Under the pieces are notes generated by a model that was not told the DNA's origin, ran no database searches, and worked only from the letters and a program-made list of their open reading frames with translations. DNA of 64,000 nucleotides from Streptomyces sp. NBC_00691. Its GTDB lineage: Bacteria; Actinomycetota; Actinomycetes; Streptomycetales; Streptomycetaceae. The stretch spans positions 4,008,501 to 4,072,500 of the forward strand of contig NZ_CP109007.1 in the NCBI RefSeq assembly GCF_036226665.1, given 5' to 3'. Every line of letters starts with the position of its first letter. Position 1 is the stretch's first letter. This document shows, one piece after another, positions 41,766 to 50,887 of this stretch. The translations under genes were made by a program, and so were the position numbers.

Positions 41766-42452
41766 TCAGGGGCCCGGGGGCGTCTCGATCTCCGCGTACC
41801 GTTGGACCCACGCGTGCATGGCGATGGCGGCGGCCGCTCCCGCGTTGATCGAGCGGGTCGAGCCGAACTGGGCGATCGAGCAGACCATCCGCACATGGGC
41901 GCGGGCCTCCTCGGTGAGTCCCGGGCCCTCCTGCCCGAAGAGCAGCACACAGCGGCGGGGCAGCACGGTCCGCTCCAGCGGTACGGCGCCCGGCAGGTTG
42001 TCGATGCCGATGACGGGGATGCCCTCGGCCGCCGCCCACGAGGTCAGCGACTCGGTGTCCGGGTGGTGCCGGACGTGCTGGTAGCGGTCGGTGACCATGG
42101 CGCCTCGCCGGTTCCAGCGCCGCCGGCCCACGATGTGGACCTCCTTCGCCAGGAACGCGTTGGCCGTCCGTACCACCGAACCGATGTTGAAGTCGTGGCC
42201 CCAGTTCTCCACGGCCACGTGGAAGTCGTGGCGCCGGGTGTCCAGGTCGGCGACCACCGCCTCCCGCGTCCAGTACCGGTAGCGGTCCACGACATTGCGC
42301 CGGTCGCCCCCGGCGAGCAGCTCGGGGTCGTACCGCTCGCCCTCGGGCCACGGCTCGGGGTGCGGACCGACGCCGATCTCGGGGCCGAAACCCTCGTCGT
42401 ACTGGACCGGCTCCGACGCCTCGGGCGCTGCCGTCTCTTCGGTGGTGCTCAC
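41766..42452 (-). CDS. SpoU/TrmH-family RNA 2'-O-methyltransferase
   Basis: A 228-residue SPOUT enzyme. The three SpoU motifs are present: NIGSVVRTANAFLAKEVHIVG (motif 1), VLLFGQEGPGL (motif 2) and SIAQFGSTRSINAGAAAAIAMHAW (motif 3), which forms the SAM-binding knot. A ~60-residue N-terminal extension carries DRYRYWTREAVVADLDTRR. The target tRNA or rRNA nucleoside is not predictable. Start GTG 42452 overlaps the HTTM gene stop (GTGA), so it is the last gene of a three-gene operon. Confidence 0.88.
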   Translation of the reverse strand: MSTTEETAAPEASEPVQYDEGFGPEIGVGPHPEPWPEGERYDPELLAGGDRRNVVDRYRYWTREAVVADLDTRRHDFHVAVENWGHDFNIGSVVRTANAFLAKEVHIVGRRRWNRRGAMVTDRYQHVRHHPDTESLTSWAAAEGIPVIGIDNLPGAVPLERTVLPRRCVLLFGQEGPGLTEEARAHVRMVCSIAQFGSTRSINAGAAAAIAMHAWVQRYAEIETPPGP

Positions 42453-43759
42453 CCGACGAGGGTACGGGGACTGTCCTCCTCACCCGTACGGCGCTGCTCG
42501 GGCAGCGCCCCGGCGGGTGTCCGGCGCCACAGCCGGTCCCTGCCCCGCGCGGCCAGGGCGCCGAGAGCCACCAGGAACGTCGTCGGCAGGAACACGGCGT
42601 CGGCGGAGATCATCGCGAGTGAGAAGACCGGCAGCCCCAGGAGCAGCGCGATCCCGGCGTGCTCCAGCATCATCGCGACGAGCAGGACGTTCTTGACCTT
42701 GCGGTGGAAGAGCGTGAACGGGAAGGCGACCTGCACGATGACCGTGCCGTAGGTCAGCAGCATCACCATGACCCCGCTGGCCCCGAGCAGCTCGGAGAGG
42801 GCGGGCCAGGGCGTGAAGTAGTCGAGGTGGAGCGGGTAGAACAGCGCGGTGCCGTCCTGCCAGCGCGAGCCCTGGATCTTGTACCAGCCGGCCGTGGCGT
42901 AGATCAGACAGACCTCCGCCATGATCACGACGAGGGCGGCGTTGTGCGCGAGGTTCGCCAGGGCGTCGAGCAGCGTGCGCGGCTCCCCGGGCGCGAACCG
43001 GGACACCAGCCACCACAGACCGTTCCCCAGCCACAGGACCCAGAGCAGCACCGGCAGCCACCATTCGCCGGTGACCTGGCTGAACCAGGTGGCGGCGAGA
43101 AGGAAGCCGCCGAGCACCGTCCACAGGAGGGGACCGACGCGGTCGTGCCGCGGGGGCTCACCGGCGGCCGTGGCACGGGCCTCGCGGGCGGCCCGCCGGG
43201 CGTCGAGGGACCACACCTGGGAGCAGCGGGTCAGCACGAGGTAGATCGAAGCGAGGTGGAGGACGTTGTCGCCGCCGTCGCCGACGAAGACGGACCGGTT
43301 CTGCAGCGAGAGCACACCGACCATGAAGACCACCGACACGGCGCGGGTGCGCCAGCCGAGCAGGAGCAGCACGGCCGAGAGCACGGCGAGCCCGTAGACG
43401 AGCTCGAACCAGAGCCGGCCGTCCGACCACATGAGCACGGTGAAGGACCGGTTGTCGGCGATCAGCCGGCGGGCCATCTCCCAGGACCAGGGGCCGTCGG
43501 GGCCGTACAGCTCGTGCCGGAACGGCAGCTCGCGCAGCAGGAAGACCAGCCAGGTCAGCGAGAAGCCGATCCGCACGATCGCGGTCTGGTACGGCCCCAG
43601 GGAGCGCCCCGTGACGTTCTGGACGGCGCGGGCGAGCCGGCGGTCGAAGGGCTCGCGGGCCCGGCCACGCGCGGGCGTGGAGGCGGCGGAGGCAGGAGCG
43701 GGGGCAGGCGTGGGGCTGGGGGAAGGTGTGGGGCTCGGGCTGGGGCTGGGGGTGCTCAT
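42449..43759 (-). CDS. HTTM (vitamin K carboxylase-like / SdpB-like) membrane protein
   Basis: A 436-residue integral membrane protein with about 8-9 helices. The N-terminal ~25 residues are a Pro-Ser repeat. The HTTM core begins at LGPYQTAIVRIGFSLTWLVFLLRELPFR, followed by LLLLGWRTRAVSVVFMVGVLSLQNRSVFVGDGGDNVLHL, and YATAGWYKIQGSRWQDGTALFYPL. HTTM proteins include vitamin K-dependent gamma-carboxylases and the SdpB toxin-maturation protein. The reaction here is unknown. It lies between DUF5819 and trmH genes with overlapping stop/start codons on both sides. Confidence 0.85.
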   Translation of the reverse strand: MSTPSPSPSPTPSPSPTPAPAPASAASTPARGRAREPFDRRLARAVQNVTGRSLGPYQTAIVRIGFSLTWLVFLLRELPFRHELYGPDGPWSWEMARRLIADNRSFTVLMWSDGRLWFELVYGLAVLSAVLLLLGWRTRAVSVVFMVGVLSLQNRSVFVGDGGDNVLHLASIYLVLTRCSQVWSLDARRAAREARATAAGEPPRHDRVGPLLWTVLGGFLLAATWFSQVTGEWWLPVLLWVLWLGNGLWWLVSRFAPGEPRTLLDALANLAHNAALVVIMAEVCLIYATAGWYKIQGSRWQDGTALFYPLHLDYFTPWPALSELLGASGVMVMLLTYGTVIVQVAFPFTLFHRKVKNVLLVAMMLEHAGIALLLGLPVFSLAMISADAVFLPTTFLVALGALAARGRDRLWRRTPAGALPEQRRTGEEDSPRTLVG

Positions 43760-44487
43760 CGGCCCGCCTCCGCGCGGCTTCGGTCGGCCCCGGTGGGCCG
43801 GTCGGCGTCGGTGACCGGCCACCACGGGAAGTCGCGGTAGGAGGGCGCCGTGTCGGTCTTCTCGGAGCTCCACCCGGGGGAGCCGACCGCCCGGGTGACG
43901 GTGCGCAGCTGGACGCGCTCCACCTGACCGGGCCGGTCCGCGAGGCGCAGCATCGCGATCCGGCGCATGTACTCCTCCGAGAGGCGGCCGCGCATCCCGT
44001 TGGGGGTGTGGTCGTCGGAGTGCGAGTTGAGGTAGAAGTCCACGGCCCGCCGGAGCTCGTTCTGCTGGGCGTGGCTGGGCATCGGGTTGTGCCGGATCGC
44101 CTCGGTGTCCTGGGCGGTGAGGTCGATCCAGCCGGTGGTGCGGCGGCTGCCGTCGGCGGCGGCGAGTTCGGCCCGGACCTCGACGGAGACGTTCTGCTGG
44201 AGCGGGTTGGGCGCGAAGAGCTTCCAGTTCTGTTCGAACTCGGGATAGACCCAGTCGTCGACGGCCTGCCCGTGCCGCTTGGTCAGCGTGTTGGACGGGG
44301 CGACGTGCAGGAACACCATCGCCAGATGGACGCCGGCGAGGACGGCGGCGACGGCGAGCGCCACGGCGAGGACGACCTGGTAGGGCATCGACAGGGCCAT
44401 GATCCCGGCCCCCGCGCGGTCCGCCGCGGGCGACGCGTCGGGGCCGTCGTCCACGTCAGCGGCGCCCTTTTCGACGTACGCGTCCAT
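43756..44487 (-). CDS. DUF5819-family membrane-anchored protein
   Basis: A 243-residue protein. A short acidic cytosolic N-terminus is followed by a single transmembrane helix (about 34-57) and an external domain with the hallmark FEQNWKLFAPNPLQQNVSVEVRAEL. The C-terminal half has RRTTGWIDLTAQDTEAIRHNP and helical segments. The QNWxLFAPNP motif resembles the SdpA-like partners of HTTM proteins. Its gene is coupled to the HTTM gene by an ATGA overlap. It is divergent from paaA, 112 bases away. Confidence 0.8.
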   Translation of the reverse strand: MDAYVEKGAADVDDGPDASPAADRAGAGIMALSMPYQVVLAVALAVAAVLAGVHLAMVFLHVAPSNTLTKRHGQAVDDWVYPEFEQNWKLFAPNPLQQNVSVEVRAELAAADGSRRTTGWIDLTAQDTEAIRHNPMPSHAQQNELRRAVDFYLNSHSDDHTPNGMRGRLSEEYMRRIAMLRLADRPGQVERVQLRTVTRAVGSPGWSSEKTDTAPSYRDFPWWPVTDADRPTGADRSRAEAGR

Positions 44488-44517
44488 CCCGCCCCGATCC
44501 CGATCGGCCCACCTCGG

Positions 44518-44526
44518 TTATCCACA
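44518..44526. other. DnaA-type box TTATCCACA
   Basis: TTATCCACA is an exact match to the classical DnaA box, immediately upstream of the TTGACA -35 element of the paaA promoter. It may be a chance match or a DnaA regulatory site. Confidence 0.4.
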
Positions 44527-44529
44527 GGG

Positions 44530-44559
44530 TTGACACCATACGGGCCGCCGACTCACCAT
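44530..44559 (+). promoter_or_regulatory. paaA: Probable promoter of the paaABCDE operon
   Basis: TTGACA (44530-44535) and CACCAT (44554-44559) are separated by 18 bases, suggesting a housekeeping-type promoter. The TetR operator lies just downstream and would block it when occupied. Confidence 0.45.
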
Positions 44560-44571
44560 TGAAGTCATTCA

Positions 44572-44585
44572 ACCGAACGATCGGT
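44572..44585. promoter_or_regulatory. TetR-type operator ACCGA-N4-TCGGT (copy 3)
   Basis: ACCGAACGATCGGT is 14 bases upstream of the paaA start codon and is the reverse complement of the paaH/paaN copy. Its position near the transcript start favours repression by roadblock. Confidence 0.75.
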
Positions 44586-44599
44586 CGGTAGGGAGTCCG

Positions 44600-45648
<1,049 letters not shown>

Positions 45649-45652
<4 letters not shown>

Positions 45653-45936
45653 CGAGCGACGGTTGGCCGCTGTGGGAGGTGTTCGTGCGCTCCCGCCGCG
45701 GGCTGTCCCACACCCACGCGGGCAGTCTCCACGCACCCGACGCGGAGATGGCCCTGCGCAACGCCCGTGACCTGTACACCCGCAGGAGCGAGGGCGTGTC
45801 GATCTGGGTCGTGCCCTCCGCGGAGATCACCGCCTCCTCGCCCGACGAGAAGGACCCCTTCTTCGAGTCGGCCGCGGACAAGCCCTACCGCCACCCGACG
45901 TTCTACGAGATCCCGGAGGGGGTGAAGCACCTGTGA
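45649..45936 (+). CDS. paaB: 1,2-phenylacetyl-CoA epoxidase subunit PaaB
   Basis: A 95-residue small subunit (LWEVFVRSRRGLSHTHAGSLHAPDAEMALRNARDLYTRR). It bridges PaaAC dimers in the epoxidase complex and is not catalytic by itself. Length is normal. ATG 45649 overlaps the paaA stop (ATGA). Confidence 0.95.
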
Positions 45937-46673
45937 GCACCACCCCGGCCACCAGCGGGGCCGCCGCGCTCACCGGCGCCGCCCTCGCCCTCGGCGACGA
46001 CGCCCTCGTCCTCTCCCACCGTCTGGGGGAGTGGGCGGGCTCCGCCCCCGTCCTGGAGGAGGAGGTGGCCCTGGCCAACATCGCGCTCGACCTCCTCGGC
46101 CAGGCCCGCGTCCTGCTCTCCCTCGTCGGCGACGAGGACGAACTGGCGTACCTCCGCGAGGAGCGCTCCTTCCGGAACGCCCAGCTGGTCGAACAGCCGA
46201 ACGGCGACTTCGCCCACACCATCGCCCGGCAGCTCTACTTCTCCACCTACCAGCGCCTGCTGTACGCGGAGCTGGCCTCCGGCGACGGACCCTTCACCGG
46301 CCTCGCGGCCAAGGCCGTCAAGGAGGTCGCCTACCACCAGGACCACGCGGAGCACTGGACGCTGCGCCTCGGTGACGGCACCGACGAGAGCCACCGCCGC
46401 ATGCAGCGGGCCTGCGACGCCCTCTGGCGGTACACGGGCGAGCTGTTCCAGCCCGTCGAGGGACTCGACGTGGACCACGCGGCCATGGAGAGCGCCTGGC
46501 TGGCCTCGGTGACCGATGTCCTCGGCAGGGCCACGCTCACCGTGCCCGAGGGGCCGCGCACCGGCGCCTGGGCCGCGGGCGCCGGCCGCCAGGGTCTGCA
46601 CACCGAGTCCTTCGGTCGGATGATCGCCGAGATGCAGCACCTGCACCGCAGCCACCCGGGGGCGACATGGTGA
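45933..46673 (+). CDS. paaC: 1,2-phenylacetyl-CoA epoxidase subunit PaaC
   Basis: A 246-residue structural ferritin-like subunit with the helix patterns EVALANIALDLLGQARVLL and AVKEVAYHQDHAEHWTLRLGDGTDESHRRM. PaaC stabilises PaaA and forms the tight PaaAC heterodimer. Start GTG 45933 overlaps the paaB stop (GTGA). Confidence 0.93.
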   Translation: MSTTPATSGAAALTGAALALGDDALVLSHRLGEWAGSAPVLEEEVALANIALDLLGQARVLLSLVGDEDELAYLREERSFRNAQLVEQPNGDFAHTIARQLYFSTYQRLLYAELASGDGPFTGLAAKAVKEVAYHQDHAEHWTLRLGDGTDESHRRMQRACDALWRYTGELFQPVEGLDVDHAAMESAWLASVTDVLGRATLTVPEGPRTGAWAAGAGRQGLHTESFGRMIAEMQHLHRSHPGATW

Positions 46674-47164
46674 CCATGACGGCCCTCGAGGAGGAGCTGA
46701 GCCGGATCGCCGGCGCCGTCCTCGACCCCGAGCTGCCCGTCCTCACCCTGGCGGAGCTCGGTGTCCTGCGCGGCGTCCACGTCACGGGACCCGGCCGGGT
46801 CGAGGTCGCTCTCACCCCGACGTACACGGGCTGCCCCGCCGTCGAGACCATGTCCTCGGACATCGAGCGCGCGCTCCACGAGCACGGAGTCGCCGACGTC
46901 TCCGTCGTCACGGTCCTCGCGCCCGCCTGGTCCACCGACGACATCAGCGAGGAAGGACGGCGCAAGCTCGCCGAGTTCGGCGTCGCACCGCCCCGGCCCC
47001 AGGGCCCGGCCGGCGGCCCGATCCCGCTGACCCTGGCGATCCGCTGCCCGAACTGCGGCTCCACCGACACCGAACTCCTCAGCCGCTTCTCCTCCACCGC
47101 GTGCAAGGCCCTGCGCCGCTGCACCGCCTGCCGCGAACCGTTCGACCACTTCAAGGAGCTGTAG
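46667..47164 (+). CDS. paaD: PaaD, Fe-S/metal maturation factor (DUF59) of the epoxidase
   Basis: A 165-residue protein. The N-terminal MIP18/DUF59 domain has ILDPELPVLTLAELGVLRGV. The C-terminal zinc-ribbon-like part carries two Cys pairs (CPNCGS and CTACREP). It is needed for assembly of the epoxidase, probably of its iron centre. It overlaps paaC by 7 bases. Confidence 0.92.
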   Translation: MVTMTALEEELSRIAGAVLDPELPVLTLAELGVLRGVHVTGPGRVEVALTPTYTGCPAVETMSSDIERALHEHGVADVSVVTVLAPAWSTDDISEEGRRKLAEFGVAPPRPQGPAGGPIPLTLAIRCPNCGSTDTELLSRFSSTACKALRRCTACREPFDHFKEL

Positions 47165-48268
47165 ATGGAGTCCTCAGGCGTGGGCGCCCGGGCCGGCGGA
47201 CGGGCCGGGTTCCATCCCCTCAGGGTGAGCGAGGTCGAGCGGCTCACGGACGACTCCGTGGCGGTCACCTTCGCGGTCCCGCCCGAGCTCCACGAGACGT
47301 ACCGGCACCTCCCCGGCCAGCACCTCGCCCTGCGCCGCACCGGCGAGCAGGGGGAGGAGATCCGGCGCACGTACTCGATCTGCGCCCCCGCCACGCCCGT
47401 CGGCCAGGTCCCCGTCCTGCGCGTCGGCATCCGGCTCGTCGACGGCGGCGCCTTCTCGACGTACGCCCTCAAGGAGCTGGCCGTCGGCGACCTGGTCGAG
47501 GTCATGGAACCGATGGGCCGCTTCTCGCTCGCCCCCCGCCCCGGCCACTTCGCGGCCGTCGTCGGCGGCAGCGGCATCACCCCCGTCCTGTCGATCGCGG
47601 CCACCCTGCTCGCCCGTGAGGCCGAGGCCCGGTTCTGCCTGATCCGCAGCGACCGCACCGCCGCGTCCACGATGTTCCTCGACGAGGTCGCCGACCTGAA
47701 GGACCGCTACCCCGACCGCTTCCAGCTGGTCACCGTCCTCTCCCGGGAGGAACAGCAGGCGGGTCTGCCGTCCGGCCGGCTCGACCGCGAGCGGCTCGCC
47801 ACGCTCCTGCCCTCGCTGCTGCCCGTCGAGACCATCGACGGCTGGTTCCTCTGCGGCCCCTTCGGACTCGTCCAGGGAGCCGAACAGGCCCTGCGCGGCC
47901 TCGGGGTCGACCGCGGCCGGATCCACCAGGAGATCTTCCACGTCGACGACGGCTCCGCGCCCACCCCGGTCCCCACCGCCGAGACCCCCGCGCACGCCAC
48001 CCTGACCGCGACCCTGCACGGCCGGTCCGGCACCTGGCCGGTCGACCGCGGCGAGAGCCTCCTCGACACGGTGCTCCGCTCCCGCGCCGACGCGCCGTAC
48101 GCCTGCAAGGGCGGAGTGTGCGGCACCTGCCGTGCCTTCCTCGTCGGCGGAGAGGTGCGGATGGACCGCAACTTCGCGCTGGAACCGGAGGAGACCGAAG
48201 CCGGATACGTGCTGGCCTGTCAGTCCCACCCGGTCACCCCGGACGTGGAGCTGGACTTCGACCGCTGA
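47165..48268 (+). CDS. paaE: Phenylacetyl-CoA epoxidase reductase subunit PaaE
   Basis: A 367-residue ferredoxin-NADP reductase-type protein. The FAD-binding RxYSxC motif (RRTYSICAP) is followed by the NAD(P)-binding region (VVGGSGITPVLSIAATLL). A C-terminal plant-type 2Fe-2S ferredoxin domain has the Cys cluster ACKGGVCGTCRAFL and a distal Cys in YVLACQSHP. It transfers electrons from NADPH to the PaaABC oxygenase. ATG 47165 abuts the paaD stop. A terminator hairpin follows at 48281. Confidence 0.95.
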   Translation: MESSGVGARAGGRAGFHPLRVSEVERLTDDSVAVTFAVPPELHETYRHLPGQHLALRRTGEQGEEIRRTYSICAPATPVGQVPVLRVGIRLVDGGAFSTYALKELAVGDLVEVMEPMGRFSLAPRPGHFAAVVGGSGITPVLSIAATLLAREAEARFCLIRSDRTAASTMFLDEVADLKDRYPDRFQLVTVLSREEQQAGLPSGRLDRERLATLLPSLLPVETIDGWFLCGPFGLVQGAEQALRGLGVDRGRIHQEIFHVDDGSAPTPVPTAETPAHATLTATLHGRSGTWPVDRGESLLDTVLRSRADAPYACKGGVCGTCRAFLVGGEVRMDRNFALEPEETEAGYVLACQSHPVTPDVELDFDR

Positions 48269-48280
48269 CCCGAGAGGAAC

Positions 48281-48312
48281 CGGCGCCGCACCCCGACCCA
48301 AGTGCGGCGCCG
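48281..48312 (+). terminator. Terminator of the paa operon
   Basis: A perfect 11-bp stem (48281-48291 with 48302-48312) and a 10-base loop lie 12 bases past the paaE stop. Confidence 0.7.
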
Positions 48313-48326
48313 CCATTCCCTTCCAC

Positions 48327-48340
48327 TAGAACCTGTTCTA
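48327..48340. promoter_or_regulatory. KstR/TetR-like operator TAGAACCTGTTCTA
   Basis: TAGAACCTGTTCTA fits TnnAACnnGTTnnA, the pattern known for the KstR family. It is 49 bases upstream of the acyl-CoA dehydrogenase start. KstR represses sterol-related acyl-CoA metabolism in mycobacteria. Only the pattern match is seen here; no KstR gene is in the window. Confidence 0.55.
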
Positions 48341-48389
48341 TCTTGACGATCCGTCAGGACCAACAGGGACACAACGGGAGGGCAGGGCA

Positions 48390-49523
48390 GTGGACTTCAC
48401 CTTCACCGAAGAGCAGCAGGCGGCCGTCGAGGCCGCCAAGGCGGTCTTCTCCGGCGTCACGCCCGACGCCGTACCGAGCCCCGCCCTCACCCCGGGCGCC
48501 GTGTCCGAGGACCTCGACCGACCGCTCTGGTCCCGCCTCGCCACCGCCGACCTCCTCGGCCTCGTGGTGTCCCAGGAGCACGGCGGCGGCGGACTCGACC
48601 CCGTCGCCCTCTGCCTCGTCCTGCGCGAATCGGCCCGCGTCCTGGCCCGCGTCCCCCTCCTGGAGACCAGCGCCGTCGCCATGACCGTCGAGCGGTACGC
48701 ACCCCCGAAGACGGCCGCCGCCCTGCTCCCCCGCGTGAGCCGCGGCGAACTCGTCCTCACCGCGGCCTCCCAGGGACGCACCGGCCACGACCCCGCCGAA
48801 CGCGCCGTCACCGCACACCGCGACGGCACCGACTGGATCCTCGACGGCCTGCAGACCGCCGTCCCCTGGGCCCACGGCGCCGACCTCATCGCCGTACCCG
48901 CGCACACCCCCGACGGCGCCACCGTCCTCGCCCTGCTGCCCCGCGCGCACGACGGACTGGCCCTCACCGCGCAGTACTCCACCAGTGGCGAACTCCTCGC
49001 GGAACTACGGCTCGACGCCGTCCGCCTCGACAGCGCCGACGTCATCGACGCCGAAGGCGCCTGGGGCCTGCTGCGCGGACTCCTCACCACCGGCACCTGC
49101 GCGCTCGCCCTCGGCCTCGGTGAGGCCGTCCTCACCATGACGAGCCAGTACACCGGAAAACGCGAACAGTTCGGCCACCCCGTCGCCACCTTCCAGGCCG
49201 TCGCCGTCCAGACCGCCGACCGCTACATCGACCTGCGCGCCATGGAGGTCACCCTCTGGCAGGCGGCGTGGCGGCTCTCCAGCGGAGCCGAAGGGGCGCT
49301 GCCCGCCGAAGGAGACATCGCCGTCGCGAAGATCTGGGCCTCCGAAGGCGTACGACGGGTGGTGCAGACCGCTCAGCATCTGCATGGCGGCTTCGGCGCC
49401 GACACCGACTACCCGCTGCACCGCTTCCACGCCTGGGCCAAGCATCTGGAACTGTCGCTCGGCCCCGCCGCGGCTCACGAGGACGCCCTGGGCGACCTCC
49501 TGGCCGCCCACCCCCTCGACTGA
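48390..49523 (+). CDS. Acyl-CoA dehydrogenase family protein
   Basis: A 377-residue flavoprotein. N-terminal and middle helices (DFTFTEEQQAAVEAAKAVF; RLATADLLGLVVSQEHGGGGLDPVAL) and the C-terminal domain (GEAVLTMTSQYTGKREQFGHPVATFQAV) match the family. The usual glutamate base is not at a clearly conserved place; ASEGVRRVVQTAQHLHGGFG is the FAD-ribose region. It oxidises an acyl-CoA, perhaps branched or steroid side-chain derived. Start GTG 48390, preceded by GGGAGGGCAGG. A KstR-like operator is 49 bases upstream. Confidence 0.85.
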   Translation: MDFTFTEEQQAAVEAAKAVFSGVTPDAVPSPALTPGAVSEDLDRPLWSRLATADLLGLVVSQEHGGGGLDPVALCLVLRESARVLARVPLLETSAVAMTVERYAPPKTAAALLPRVSRGELVLTAASQGRTGHDPAERAVTAHRDGTDWILDGLQTAVPWAHGADLIAVPAHTPDGATVLALLPRAHDGLALTAQYSTSGELLAELRLDAVRLDSADVIDAEGAWGLLRGLLTTGTCALALGLGEAVLTMTSQYTGKREQFGHPVATFQAVAVQTADRYIDLRAMEVTLWQAAWRLSSGAEGALPAEGDIAVAKIWASEGVRRVVQTAQHLHGGFGADTDYPLHRFHAWAKHLELSLGPAAAHEDALGDLLAAHPLD

Positions 49524-49554
49524 GACCCGCCGGAGCGGTCCGAGGCCGAGAGAG

Positions 49555-49590
49555 CCCGGGAAGGTCAGAGAACCCGGGAAGGTCAGAGAA
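49555..49590. repeat. 18-bp tandem repeat including the rhodanese stop codon
   Basis: CCCGGGAAGGTCAGAGAA occurs at 49555-49572 and 49573-49590. The second copy holds the stop codon (TCA at 49583-49585), and the first holds a second in-frame TCA at 49565-49567. Confidence 0.85.
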
Positions 49591-49927
49591 CGAAGGCCGG
49601 GTTCCCGGTGCCCGTCACCATCGGGCGCCCGGCGCCGTCCCAGGCGAGCATGCCGCCGTCGACGTTCACCGCGTCGAAGCCCTGCTGCACCAGGTACTGG
49701 GTGACCTGCGCCGACCGGCCACCCACCCGGCACATCACATAGGCGCGACCACGCTCGGCCACCGCCTCGGTCACCTCACCGAAGCGGCCCACGAAGTCGC
49801 TCATCGGCACGTGCAGCGCACCCTCGACATGCCCGGCCGCCCACTCGTCGTCCTCCCTGACGTCCAGCACCAGGGCATCCGCCGGCACGGAAGCCGCGTC
49901 CACCGAGGGCAGAGGGGAGAAATTCAT
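49583..49927 (-). CDS. Rhodanese-like sulfurtransferase
   Basis: A 114-residue single rhodanese domain. DALVLDVREDDEWAAGHVEGALHVPMSDF is the fold signature. The active-site loop Cys lies in YVMCRVGGRS. Such stand-alone domains carry sulfur as a persulfide or act in stress responses. The exact donor and acceptor are unknown. It is separate from the acyl-CoA dehydrogenase on the opposite strand, and its stop lies in a tandem repeat. Confidence 0.9.
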   Translation of the reverse strand: MNFSPLPSVDAASVPADALVLDVREDDEWAAGHVEGALHVPMSDFVGRFGEVTEAVAERGRAYVMCRVGGRSAQVTQYLVQQGFDAVNVDGGMLAWDGAGRPMVTGTGNPAFVL

Positions 49928-49984
49928 GGGACCGGCCTTCTCTCGATCAGTACCGCCCGAAGGGTGTCGAGCGCACGGAAAAAC

Positions 49985-50887
49985 CTACTGCACCAGCCCG
50001 GCCAGCTCGCTCTCCCGCTCGGATACCTGCGCGAGCAGCTGCTCCGCGATCTCCTCCAGGAGACGGTCCGGGTCCTCCGGCGCCATCCGCAGCATCGCGC
50101 CGATGGCGCTCTCCTCCAGCTCGCGCGCCAGCGTCGACAGCATGTCCTTGCGCTGCGCCAGCCATTCGAGGCGCGCGTACAGCTCCTCGCTCTCGCTGAG
50201 CCGCTCCTCGGCCGGCACGGGACCGGCCTCCCACTCGGCGGACAGCTCACGGAGGACGGCCTCGTCCCCGCGGGCGTAGGCGGCGTTCACCCGGGTGATG
50301 AACTCCTCGCGCCGCTTCCGCTCGTCCTCCTCGCGCGCCAGGTCGGGGTGGGCCTTACGGGCCAGCTCCCGGTAGAGCCTGCGGACCTCCTCGTTGGGGC
50401 GGACCCGCTTGGGCGGCCGCACCGGACGGTCGGTGAGCATGGCCTCGGCCTCGGGGGAGAAGCCGTCGGAATCGATCCAGTCGTGGAACAGCTCGTCCAC
50501 CCCGGGCATCGGCATGACCGCGGCCCGCGCCTCCTGGGCACGCCGCAGATCCTCCGGGTCACCGGTCCGCGCCGCCCGTGCCTCGGCGATCCGGGCATCG
50601 AGTTCGTCGAGCCGCGCGTACATCGGTCCGAGCTTCTGGTGGTGGAGCCGCGAGAAGTTGTCCACCTCGACACGGAAGGTCTCGACGGCGATCTCGAACT
50701 CGATCAACGCCTGCTCGGCCACCCGCACGGCCCGCTCGAGCCGCGCCTCGGGCCGCTCGTCCCGGGGCGCCTCGCCCGCGAGCGGCTCGTCCCGGCCCGG
50801 CTCCTGCTGCGACGGCTCGCTCGGCGACGGCTCGTCCTGAGGCAGCTCGCTCTCGGGACCCTCGTTCGCACCCTGGTGCACGCTCAC
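49985..50887 (-). CDS. J-domain-like coiled-coil protein
   Basis: A ~300-residue protein. It has an acidic Glu/Pro/Asp-rich N-terminus and then a long helical region (about 45-115) with coiled-coil character. The short segment VRRLYRELARKAHPDLA contains HPD, as in helix II and the loop of J domains. A helical C-terminus follows. The HPD tripeptide is the element that stimulates DnaK ATPase, but helix I and the usual N-terminal position are lacking, so this is a divergent J protein. Start GTG 50887 is uncertain; 50926 also fits. Confidence 0.75.
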   Translation of the reverse strand: MSVHQGANEGPESELPQDEPSPSEPSQQEPGRDEPLAGEAPRDERPEARLERAVRVAEQALIEFEIAVETFRVEVDNFSRLHHQKLGPMYARLDELDARIAEARAARTGDPEDLRRAQEARAAVMPMPGVDELFHDWIDSDGFSPEAEAMLTDRPVRPPKRVRPNEEVRRLYRELARKAHPDLAREEDERKRREEFITRVNAAYARGDEAVLRELSAEWEAGPVPAEERLSESEELYARLEWLAQRKDMLSTLARELEESAIGAMLRMAPEDPDRLLEEIAEQLLAQVSERESELAGLVQ

